From Bathynomus jamesi (Eukaryota > Arthropoda > Malacostraca > Isopoda > Cirolanidae), in contig JAJOZX010003210.1 of the NCBI GenBank assembly GCA_023014485.1, forward strand, positions 100,001 to 164,000: a stretch of DNA of 64,000 bases, written 5' to 3'. The position numbers were made by a program, and so were the translations under genes. Positions within the stretch are counted from its first letter, which is position 1. The number at the start of each line of letters is the position of its first letter. The notes below the pieces were generated by a model that saw only the letters and a list, made by a program, of their open reading frames with translations, searched no databases and was not told the origin of the DNA. Shown in pieces: positions 51,848 through 62,440 of this stretch.

Positions 51848-54800
51848 GTGGATCCTAGTACTCCTGCAGTAAAGAAGAAGAGGACACTCTGTTGGGAACT
51901 GTGTATCTTTTGTCAGCGAAGCACAACTAAACCACTAACATGTCCTGCAAATAAAACACGAAGTGGAGAGGGTTACAAAACCTTATCATCAGACTTAGAA
52001 AACTTTAAAAGTGCTGGACTACTGTCAAGTGAAATAGATTTTGCTAACCTAAGTGACGGTTCATTAGTTGAAAACCTTACAAAAAACTGCGCAAAGTTTC
52101 ATAAGAATTGCAGTGCAAAATATACTAGTTATAAACTGAACAGACTGTTGGCAGCTAAAAATCGTTCATCAACAAGTAATGAAGCAGCAAATTCATCTGA
52201 TCGTCATTTTACAAGATCACAATACGAAACGTATAACTTTACAAACCGGTGTTTCTTTTTTGATAAAAAAGAAACGGGAGCATCACTACTTCATAAAGTG
52301 ACGACTAAGGCAGTGTCTGACAAGATTCGTACATTTGCAACTGCACTTCAGGATCAGAATATTCTGGCTAAAATGAGTGAAGGTGATCTCATTGCGATAG
52401 AGGCTCAATACCACATGACATGCCTGAATAGGTTCTACAATAAGAAGCGCTCATTGGATAGGGCACAAGCAAATCTTTCCAACACCAACAAAGAAATCTT
52501 TGCTATTGCACTGGCAGAGTTAGTCATACGCTGAGGACAAAATTGTAGACAGTGAAGTGATACCAGTTTTTAAATTGAGACATTTGTTTGAACTCTTTGA
52601 AAAGTGCTTGGAATAACTGACAGGAGAAAAGCAAACTGCTCACTCAACTCGTATCAAAGATATAATACTTGAACAAATTCCAGAATTGACTGCTTACAGC
52701 AAAGGCCGTGATGTGCTGATAACTGTCAAAGAGGGTATGGGCGATGCAATACATAAAGCCTGTGAGGTGGATGCTGAAAATGATATAATGAATGCAGCAC
52801 GACTTGCAAAAAAGATACAATCAATCACTCTGAATATGCAATCACATTTCAGTGGCAAACTTGATGAAACATCCCAAGAACAAAGTGTTCCCCACATTTT
52901 GTTAGCATTAATGAAAATGTTTTTGTCTGGTCCAAATAGTCAGCAGCAGTCCGATAACAATGCCAGAAAAGAGGCGCTAACAATAGTACAACTAGTCAGC
53001 TACAATATGGTCAAGAATGTTCCTTGTGGTGATGTTGTACGTCATGAACGGTCTCAAGAAACACCTTTCCCTATTTATATGTCAATGATGTTGCACTCCA
53101 AAACAAGGAAAAGGAACTAGTGGACAAGGTACATAGTTTTGGAATAAGGATATCATATGACCGGGTCTTGCAAATTTCGTCCGACCTAACGAAGTCTGCT
53201 TGTGACTATTATGAAGAAATAGTTGTTGTGTGCTCTCAGAGTCTTCGTGGAGGAATATTTACAACAGGGGCTGTTGATAACATCGATCACAACCCCTCAT
53301 CCACAACAGCAATTGAATCTTTCCACGGGACAGCCATATCACTTCAACAACATGAAATGTCAGGTGAAAATGGAACTGACAGGACACAAACTACAAGTAA
53401 TAGCAAATCATCTACTAAGAAAGTAGCAAATCTGCCTCAGAATACACACAAATCATACCATTGTTTCAAAATCAACCACGGCTCACCTCCATTCCAAAGT
53501 ATGATCAGCCTGTGACTCTAAGTCATGTCGAATGCAGTTGTTCGCTGCAGTTAGTGATAACTGGCTTCAACATGTTGAACGGGAGACCACAAAAGAGTCT
53601 TTAGAATCAGCTGAGTACATTTCATGGGGAACTTTCATGGCAGTACAAGTTATAAAGAAAAAGTGGATACGCACACAACAAAGTGTGTATTACTCCCTAT
53701 GTTTCCTGATGTAGCACATTCAGCTGCTATGATAAGACATGCAATGGGAGTAATATCAGAGGCAATCAACCATCTAAATCCTGGACAAACGCCAGTAGCT
53801 ACATGTGATACCCCCTTATATGCGATCGCTAAACGTATACAATGGACATTCCCAGACACATTTGGAGAGGACAAATATGTTGTCATGATGGGAGGTCTTC
53901 ATCTGGAGAAGGATATAATGAGTGTGCTTGGAGATATACTTGATGGGAGCGGATGGGTTGAAGCTCTCATTGAAGCTGGCATCACATCATCTGGTAGAGC
54001 AGACTCATACCTTCATGCGTCTCACATAACAAGAACAAGATATGCACATCAAGTGACAGTGTGTGCATTGTACCGTTTAAATAAGCAAGCCTATACACAG
54101 TATGTTGACGAGTATGATGGATGGAAGCGATGGAGGCAACAAACCTCTTGCTTTTGAGGAGTGGTGTGAAAATTAGTGTGAAATGGTTCCACAGTTTGCA
54201 TTTTGGAGAACAGTCATGGAGCTAGAAGATTCACTTCTGGATTTCTTGACAGCTATCCGTAGTTCCAATTTTGGGTTGTATGTAAAACCTCTGACACGAA
54301 TTGCACCTTGGTTCTTTTCCTTTAATTACACCAACTACGCCAGATGGCTTCCTGTGCATCTACGAGACATAGCAAATTTGCCAAGATTACATCCCAAGAT
54401 ACAATCTGAATTTAGCGTTGGGAAATTCACATCTAACATTAGCGGGAGAATATTTTCAGCGATGGCATTGGACCAAGCATATGAACAGTGCAATGCACAT
54501 GTGAAAGGGGAAGGTGCTATTTAACGGAGAACCCAGATGCATTGAGAAGATGGATGGTGGCAGGACCTGAAGTAGCGCGGCTGATACATGGTTTTGAAAC
54601 AGGATTTCAGAAAAAAAGTGAATCTTCAACACAGCACCATGAATGCAAATCCAGCGTACAAGTTTCTTTCTTTAAACACGTCAAGGCTTTGATACATACA
54701 ATTGACAATTTGGGCAACCCTTTTGAAGAAACCAGTCAGGACCTCATAAACATTCATAATGAGGTAGTAGGTTCACAAACAGCGCTTATGGACTTAGCAG

Positions 54801-54883
54801 AACTCCGAGCACATGGAATGCATCAGTTTAAGGACTACGTGCACCAACGACTTGAAGAGCAAACTGTTCCGAGTCAGAGGTGA
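51848..54883 (+). pseudogene. Transposon-like gene family C, N-terminal and middle part, broken
   Basis: Reads as one long gene in pieces: 51848-52534 (cysteine pair CIFCQRS, then TCLNRFYNKKRSLDRA), 52686-53120 (GRDVLITVKEGMGDAI), 53120-53515 (IRISYDRVLQIS, AVDNIDHNPSSTTAIESFHG), 53532-54157 (ISWGTFMAV, LNPGQTPVATCDTPLYAIAK, VMMGGLHLEKDI, GSGWVEALIEAGI) and 54183-54883 (NYTNYARWLPVHLRDI). At least four frame breaks. A splice acceptor precedes it. The strongly conserved motifs (NIDHNPSS, GSGW) match what I remember of large uncharacterised families in invertebrate genomes, probably transposon derived. Confidence 0.6.
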
Positions 54884-55017
54884 AGCGAAATCAGTTGAAA
54901 TTATTTGAGACCCAAAAGCCAGTGCAAAACAAAGACAGCTTACAAATGAGATCAATAAAAAATGAGGCCAGTTTATTTTCAAAACTGTACATTGGCTGTC
55001 AACATTGAGGTGCTGAC

Positions 55018-55925
55018 TTGGATGATTTCTTCAGACATGAGAATCACCCATTTCCTCCATCACTATCAGAATATGGGCACCTAAGAAAAACTAAAAAATC
55101 AGATCTCCTGCAATGCTTCGAAAATTTGGCAGATTATCCCAATGAAAAGCCTGCAGCGTCATGTGTCATACTTGATGGACCAGCTACAGCTCATATGCTA
55201 CCTCCTGGAGAAGAAAAGACATTTGATGATTGTTGTGAGAAGTTTGTGAATACAATTCTTCGGGAATGGGATGATGTTAAACGAATTGATGTTATCTGGG
55301 ATGACTATCGCTCGGACAGTTTAAAGGCAGTTACTCGAATGTCTAGAGGTGCTGGCATTAGGCCTATTCCAAGAAACTGGAAATTTTTTTTGTCAAACAA
55401 TGACAACAAAAGTGAGCTATTCGATCCACTTGCAGATAAATTTACAACTCGCCTTGGCAAAGAGATCGTAACTACAAAAGGAAAAGAAATAAGATGCAAT
55501 AGACCTATGTGTATTCATGAGGAACTGCAACCATGTAGTCAAGAAGAGGCAGATACTAGAATTTTGTTACATGCGAAAGATGCCAGCCAAGATGGACGCA
55601 AGTCAATTGTCATTCGGATTTCGGACAGTAGACACTGATGTCGTGGTGCTAGCATTGTCATGTTTCAATGATCTCCAAGCTGATTTCTTGTGGATTTCAT
55701 TTGGTGTAGGAAAGAATTTGCATTACATTCCAGTACATTTACTTTTCAGTGTACTTGGTGCAGATAAAGCATTGGCTCTGCCATTCTTCCATGCGTTCAC
55801 TGGAAGTGATAAGACATCCTCGTTTGCAGGTTACGGGAAAAAGTCTGCATGGGAAACATTTAACAGTCTTCGCCTTCACTTCCCTGCACAGGCAGACATA
55901 CACCTCAGTGTTCTCATGGGAACGA
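55018..55925 (+). pseudogene. Family C C-terminal domain, FEN/XPG (PIN-like) nuclease candidate
   Basis: Ordered acidic motifs: CVILDGPATAHM (55162-55197), VIWDDYRSDSLKAVTR (about 55291-55338), QEEADTR (about 55540-55560), DTDVVVLAL (from 55631, after a frameshift) and HAFTGSDKTSSF (55790-55825). In FEN1/XPG nucleases the order is DG, (F)DG..P..K, EAEA, EDxD and GCDY before a helix-hairpin-helix. The match of order and spacing supports a PIN-like nuclease. The frameshift near 55620 and the CR1 LINE that replaces the 3' end at 55925 make it dead. The assignment is inference. Confidence 0.5.
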
Positions 55926-56848
55926 TTGGCCTTCGCCAAAGTGATGTCACGACTGAACCACTTGGGCTGCGTTGAAGTTGGGGTGACCAGTTTTGAGGGT
56001 ATGGCAGCAGACTGCAGCACCATAAACTGGTCCCGGAATGCACTCCACACTTCCTCAACATCGCCGCCGACCTCTAACCCCATCTCACCTACGCTATCCC
56101 GGAGGCTAACAAAGTCCGGCCGCCGGAGATCCAGCTTACTGCCTCTCGCGTTACTGCGCTTCACCCGAGGGACGCACACACAGAACCTAATCAGACCGTG
56201 ATCACTCCCGCCCAACGATTCGTCAACGGTGAGGCCAGTGACGAAGTTGTCTTCGGTCGTGCATACTAAGTCTAGAACGCTTCCGCCTCCTGTAGGCCCA
56301 TTGACCCACTGAGTGAGGAAGTTCTCATCAGCAAAGTCAACTAGCCTCCTCCCATCGGCATCAGCAGTCCTGTCTTCCCAGTTTATGCCGCGACAGTTGA
56401 AGTCTCCTAAAACTACACACACCCTGTGCCCTAGCAGGCTACGGAGTTCGGTGTACAGGGCTGTATCCTCCTCAAGGAGGAGATGCGGAAGTCTGTACAC
56501 CAAGATTAACCTATAGTTCGTCCCCCTCACGTTCATATCGACGCCAAGCAGCTCCCGTTCCGATCGGAATTGGCAGTGAACTGGACTCAACGTGTCCCTC
56601 ACGTATATTACTACCCCGCCCCCCTCCCCACGGGTGCGGTCTTTTTGAAACATTCTATACCCAGGAATCTCGAACTCCCCAACGTAGTCCCTACGATCAG
56701 TATGAATCCAGGACTCGGTGATAGCAACGATATCCTGGTATTCTAATGCCAAGAGCGCCCGTAGCTCGCAAAACTTATTCCTAATCGACCTAGCATTAAA
56801 AAGCACTGCACGGAGGGAGCTTTCCCTCTTTTGACCGCCCCCTAGCAC
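55925..56848 (-). pseudogene. CR1-clade LINE apurinic endonuclease domain
   Basis: The minus-strand frame MLGGGQKRESSLRAVLFNAR leads a full AP-endonuclease domain: FNARSIRNK (Asn), ITESWIH (Glu), VVLGDFNCRGINW (Asp/Asn) and GGSDHGLIRF (SDH). It ends after KWFSRDITLAKAN, where family C sequence begins. The residues read beyond that are antisense to family C. The domain itself is unbroken. The RT is missing, so the copy is 3' truncated or recombined. It nicks target DNA in the family. Confidence 0.9.
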
Positions 56849-56971
56849 GACCCTTTTCCCGAACAGCCAGGGATGTCGGGAGTTGAAGAGCCCCTCACCA
56901 ACGAAAGGGCAACTTCCGCAGGAGGCTGAGCCCCCTCCAGCGGGGAAGGAGGATCACCCACCTGTACAATT
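56849..56971 (-). other. Probable CR1 5' part
   Basis: GC-rich sequence upstream of the CR1 endonuclease. Frames continue upstream but without recognised motifs. It ends at the MITE. Confidence 0.4.
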
Positions 56972-57350
56972 TAGGGTGGCCCACTTTTCAATTTTTTTGA
57001 AAAGTATAGGTGATCGTGGTTTTCCCCATTATTTGGCACTATACTAGCACATTGGTACCATTTTTACAAAAATTGATCAATATTTAGGGGTCTCGCATCG
57101 ACCTTGAAATTACGATTTTTTTTTAAAATGCATACTTTTTAACTTTTTACTGAATCAAGATAAATCATTAAGTAGGGATGTTTTCTGAATCCTCTTAATG
57201 AGAGAAGTCGTTTGGTGTGCCTGCCAATGTCATACGACTAACGGTTTAAAGGTTGTGCCTGTATACAGGTAATACCAATGTGCTAGTATAGTGCCAAATA
57301 ATGGGAAAAACCACGATCACCTATACTTTTCAAAAAAATGAGTCACCATA
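56972..57350. mobile_element. Mariner-like MITE (TAGGGTGG family), copy 1
   Basis: The left end TAGGGTGGCCCACTTTTC and inner inverted repeats (AAAGTATAGGTGATCGTGG / CCACGATCACCTATACTTTT) are nearly complete. The right end is mutated (TGAGTCACCATA). The probable target site is TA. A second copy at 61919-62290 lies in the opposite orientation relative to its core. No coding capacity. Confidence 0.85.
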
Positions 57351-57429
57351 CCCGGGCGGAATGTATAATGTATATAGGTAATTAGAAAATGCACTATGCC
57401 TGTGCCAGGTACCTAACCTATTTCTTTTT

Positions 57430-58800
57430 TTGCAGATCATAACATTTTGAAATTCTGTCTGAGTTCCTCATCCTTTGTCATGGACAAATCGATGGCAACC
57501 ATAACTGGAAGAACTCTTGAAGCTACAAATAGAGAGTCATCAAAAGGAAAGCGAAAATAACATCGCTACCTTCTCTAAGATCGGCCTCGGAAATTTTTTT
57601 AGTTGGCCAACCGTCGTCCTCCATCAGTGGTAGCAAATTGCCAACAACACGGCAGGTTTTGCAATACTTCTTCAGTGTTATCCAGTACACTGCTAACAGG
57701 AAAGACGCATTCAAAGAAACCGTAAACAACGTCTTAAAGTTTTGGAACATGGCCCGCATTAAAACAATCACAAAGCTCAACTGCGAACGGAAGCTAGAGG
57801 CATTGTGGAAAGAGTGGCACTTACTCCAAAAGAGCAGAAAACGAGAAACTGACGCCGGAGGAAAACGGCAGAAGTTTTCGGACAGTGTGGACAAGCTGTG
57901 GGATATCGGAGCATCTGACGCTGTCGAAGATATAAAGAAGAATCGACTGCTGTCCCACAAGGACAAGAAAGAAGACACTGACTTCTACCTCGATCAACGT
58001 GGTCCTCGGGTGGCAACGATGAGCGGGAACGATAAAGTTTTCGCTGTAAAAAGAAAGCTACAGGAAGGAAGAAAACGTCCTCGCCAGGAGCCGCAAACCT
58101 CAAAGTGTGCATACGAAACCGGAGATGAGGCCATGGAGAATGATGATACTGGCATGTCAGGAGAGTCGGAGACAGAACTAGCGTTCCCCCTGCCGAAGGA
58201 GCCAAGTGTATCTGTCAATCTTCCTCGCCGCATCCTTAATGCACCTGCTGTCATGGAAGTGGCTGATCGTTTCCGCATGTTCAATAATCAGGTGCGTATT
58301 GTGTATAGTATTCATCGATAGCGTCAGTTTTAAAGTGTCCCGTAACCCACATGTATTCTTGACAGTTTCCTTTCGACTTTCCATTCTCTACATAGGTAGT
58401 AAGCATTGTGGCTGCTATCACACGTTCGGCGGATCCACCAGCAGACCTCAATCAGTTCAGCATCTTGAAAGAAACGGCTCGCCGGGGAAGAGTGTCACAT
58501 CGCCGTGAAGTGGCGACGGCTGTGAAGGACTCCTTCACGCCACCGAGGCACACTGTTGTCCACTGGGATGGCAAAATGGTCAAGGTCAGTTGATTAAGTT
58601 TTCATAGCTATCAATTTAGTAATGAGATTCATAAAGCATAATGTCAATTAAAAAGAGAACTGAATGTGAACAAAAATAGGTTACTTTACAACCATGAAAT
58701 TAAAATATATATGGCATGTGTTTCAGAACTTCCTTGGAACGGCGGAGCACCGCCAAGCAATTCTCATCTCCGGGGCTCCTCATTGCACAGATCTACAGAT
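57430..58800 (+). pseudogene. Transposon-like gene family D with intact splice sites, 3' truncated
   Basis: Exon 1 ends FRMFNNQ|GTGCGT at 58291. Exon 2 (58397-58584, VSIVAAITRSADPPADLNQF to HWDGKMVK) lies between CATAG and GTCAGT. Exon 3 (from 58728 after TTTCAG) encodes FLGTAEHRQAILISGAPHC and is then lost. Exon 1 from about 57638 encodes TTRQVLQYFFSVIQYTANRK, KLEALWKEWHLLQKSRKR and LWDIGASDAVEDIKKN. I recall similar widespread uncharacterised proteins in arthropods and cnidarians, with a CFDTTASNTG-like motif downstream, not present here. Function unknown; origin as a transposase is inference. Confidence 0.55.
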
Positions 58801-59570
58801 CTACAGAAGCTAAGGCTAACAAAGACCCTAAGATCCACTCTAAGGCTAGCCCGAGAGAAAGGAAAGAGTAGGGGGTTAAGAGAAGAGAAGAGAATAAGGG
58901 GTTAAGTAAGGAGCAACACCTATCACTCGTGGGTTAACATTCATTCAGAAAAAGAGGAAAAGTGTCTCACCATCATCATCCGCCGGCCACTGCCGACAAG
59001 TCAGAAAAATCGGAGAGAATAGGAGAGGGGTGAAAGATGAAAAGAAGTAAAATATGAACGCTTACAAACCATGCAAACACAGTCTTAACTCACTGTCATA
59101 CCATGCAAACTACAAACATGCAAGAAAAGAGTTAGAGACATGCAAAGTAAGGAGGATAAGAAAAAAAAAAAAGTAGGTAAAGTTAAACAAAAAGTGGGTT
59201 AGTTTACGCTATGAGCTACATCTACATTCGTGTTAGTCTAATTTTTTTTTTTTTTTTTTTTTTTAATAATTTTATTGCTGGCATCACACGCTGGCATGTC
59301 ACAAGCTGGCATTCATCGTCAACAGACTCATCCCCGAGCACCACCACCAGAGCTTCTGTTACTAACTTTGTTGTTATTTAAATTAAACAACGTTAATACC
59401 TTTAAAATGTCTGTCAAGACGGTTCTTAAACATATTAACGCTGGTAGAATGAACGACTGACGCGGGAAGATTATTCCATTTATCAATTACTTTAAACGTA
59501 AAGAAGTTTTTAGCGATATTAGTAATGAAACGTCTGCCACGCAGGTGGTACCTGAGTGGTACCACCAGGT
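58801..59570 (-). pseudogene. CR1-clade LINE 3' fragment
   Basis: The minus strand encodes LRGRRFITNIAKNFFTFKVI and WNNLPASVVHSTSVNMFKNR, the CR1 C-terminus, then a 3' UTR with ATGCCAGC motifs and a poly(T) on the plus strand at 59240-59262. It is nearly the same as the end of the plus-strand copy at 62441-64000. 5' truncated. Confidence 0.85.
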
Positions 59571-61906
59571 GGATTGATCATTGTCTCACTAGTAACAATC
59601 TAAAGGATCGAATTGTTAGAGTTCATATTTTGCATGATTTCCTTCTTTCTGATCATAGACCATTAGAAATATTAATTAACATTACCAATTTATGCGCAAC
59701 ACGACTTAAAAAGAACTCTATAGGTAAGAATAATCGCGTCGATTGGTCCAATGTTAATATGCAGCAGAGAATAGAATACAAAGACAGAACATGTCACCTC
59801 TTTAATAATTTAGAAATTTTGCACCTTGCCTGTAATAATCCTTGCTCAAATGATTCTCACTGTAAACTCATAGATAGGTATTATAGTAAGATAATATCCC
59901 TGTTAAGAGAAGCAGGAAGCCCCTTGATTAAATCTTACAACTATCATACTAAGGTTATTCCTGGATGGAATGATTTTATTGCCCCCCTGAAGAGGGAATC
60001 GAAACGCCTATGATTTGTGGTGCTTTCATGGTAGACCCAGATTAGGACCAGTATACTTGAATATGTGTAGAAGTCGGGGTCAGTATAAGGCGGCCATAAG
60101 GCGATGTAAACAGGAAGAAGAGTCTATTCGAGCATCAAAAGCCTGTGAAGCTCGCATAAATAACGATAATAACAAATTTTGGAAATTTGTTAAGAATCAA
60201 ACGGGTGTAAAAAATGTCCTCCCTCCGACAATCGATGGGGTGTCGGGAGGATGAAATTGCAAAGCTGTGGAAAAATCACTACTCTAACATTCTTAATAGC
60301 GTGAGTAGGGATAATCTTAAGATAGATTACAGCGAAACGATTGTGGGAGGGACAAGGGAAAATATTTTGATATCATTTTCTGAAGTAAAGAGGTTAATTA
60401 AAGAGTTAAAGACTGGTTCTGCGTCAGGGGTAGATGACTTATCGAATGAGCACTTAAAATATGCAAATGACGTAGTATGTCTGCATATATCATTGCTCCT
60501 ATCAGCCATGCTTGCTCATAGCTATATCCCTGCAGAGTTCATGAGGGTATATATCTTGCCCTTGGTCAAAATAAGTACGGAGACATTCTGTCCAGCAATA
60601 ATTACAGGCCCATTGCTGTCGCTTCCTGCTTCTCGAAACTACTGGAAAAACTCTTGTTACTCCGATTAAATGATTTCCTATGGACATCTCCTAATCAGTT
60701 TGGCTTTAAAAGGTCCCACTCAACTGACCTGTATCTATGTACTTAAAGAAACAATATCTAAAGACATTGACAGTAATTCAACCATTTATAGCTGTTTCCT
60801 TGATATAAGTAAGGCATATGATAGGGTGAACCACAATATTTTATTTGCAAAACTAGAAGACAGGAAGGTTCCCATGTACATATTAAATTTATTGAAATTT
60901 TGGTATGCCCACCAATCTTTCACTATTAGGTGGGGCAATGTACTATCCGAGTGTTTTGGCTCCTCTTGCGGGGTGAGACAAGGTTCCTTGCTCTCCCCTA
61001 TGCTGTTTAATGTGTATATCGACGGATTAATTGCTTCACTTAATGAGGCAACAGTGGATGTGGTATAGATAACGCAAGGATAAATAACTTAGTTTATGCC
61101 GATGATATGGTGTTAATAAGTCCTTCTGTTAAAGGTCTGGATCGGCTACTAAATGTCTGCGAAGTGTATTCGCAGAAACATGATATTCTTTTTAATGTTA
61201 CAAAAACTAAGGTTATGCAATTTCATCCGAAAAGCTGTAATCAGCCAGCTGATATAAGGTTTAAATGAATGGTGAAGTAATTGAGGAAGTACAAGAGTTT
61301 AAGTATTTGGGTCAAACTATTACCAGCTCCTTGAGTGATGACTCGGATATAAGAAAACAATCTCGAAGCCTGTGTGCTAAAGCGAATATGACCATAAGGA
61401 ACTTTCGTTTCTGTACAAGTGAAGCTAAAGACACACTCTTTCGTACTTTCTGCAGTAATATATACGGTCAGCAACTCTGGGTGAATTATAAAAAAGGTTC
61501 TGGCAGAACCCTAAATTTGCTGTATAATAGGTCTTTTAGACTCTTACATAAATTACCCCCGAGATGCTCAGCTTCGCAAATGTTTGCTACCCGCAAAGAA
61601 TTAAAAAATCAACCAACCCGATCATCCAAGCTATACATGAGTCCTGCCATTTATCCTCTAAGCTATGGACTTCTTGGTACGAAAACGTCTGTCTGTAGCT
61701 CCACTTAACTTCGACAGTGCAGTATTATTTCTAATCAATTGTATATTTTCTATCATTAGTGTATGAACTGACATACTTCGACAGTGCAGTATTATTTCTA
61801 ATCAATTGTATATTTTCTATCATTAGTGTATGAACTGTCATTGTATTAATAATATTTGTCATATGGACTATAGTCTGCCAATAAACCTTTTCATTTCATT
61901 TCATTT
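59571..61906 (+). pseudogene. Non-LTR retrotransposon (LINE-D), degraded
   Basis: Starts inside an endonuclease domain (LLSDHRPLEILINI: SDH motif). A linker (FWKFVKNQTGVKNVLPPTID) follows, then RT motifs SGVDDLSNEHLKYAN, CFLDISKAYDRVNHN, CGVRQGSLLSPMLFNVYIDG and VYADDMV (about 61095), and the C-terminal EFKYLGQTITSS. Frame breaks near 60010, 60255, 60670, 61070 and 61265. It ends with (CATTT)n at about 61890-61906. The catalytic YADD is kept. The clade is unassigned. Confidence 0.85.
61708..61841. repeat. 67-bp tandem duplication in the LINE-D 3' UTR
   Basis: 61708-61774 and 61775-61841 are near-identical direct copies starting ACTTCGACAGTGCAG. Confidence 0.9.
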
Positions 61907-61918
61907 GTCTGCTATTTG

Positions 61919-62290
61919 CTGATTTTTTTGAAAAGTATAGGTGATCGTGGTTTTTCCCATTATTTGGCACTATACTAGCACATTGGTATTACCTGTATAC
62001 AGGCACAACTTTTAAACCGTTAGTCGTATGACATTGGAAGGCACACCAAACGACTTCTCTCATCAAGAGGATTCAGAAAACATACCTACTTAATGATTTA
62101 TCTTGATTCAGTAAAAAGTTAAAAAGTAAGCATTTTTTAAAAAAACTCGTAATTTCAAGGTCGATGCGAGACCCCTAAATATTGATCAATTTTTGTAAAA
62201 TTGGTACCAATGTGCTAGTATAGTGCCAAATAATGGGAAAAACTACGATAACCTATACTTTTAAAAAAAATTGAAAAGTGGGCCACCCTA
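61919..62290. mobile_element. Mariner-like MITE (TAGGGTGG family), copy 2
   Basis: Missing its left outermost TIR; inner AAAAGTATAGGTGATCGTGG at the left, and GAAAAGTGGGCCACCCTA complete at the right. It abuts the LINE-D tail. The next 150 bases are GC-rich and of unknown origin. Confidence 0.85.
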
Positions 62291-62440
62291 CCGGTGTACA
62301 TGGACGCACCCTTCAGTTGAAGGTACGTCCGCCACCGGCTCAAGATCATCTCTCCCCGGTGGGGGCCCATCATCAATCTCCGGGCTCGACCTCACCATAC
62401 GGTATAGGTGCCGGTCGAGCAGCGTGCCTAGCACACCTTT

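Noticed and set aside
56313..56516. Plus-strand ORFs over the CR1 endonuclease
   Set aside because: Antisense shadows of the endonuclease frame.
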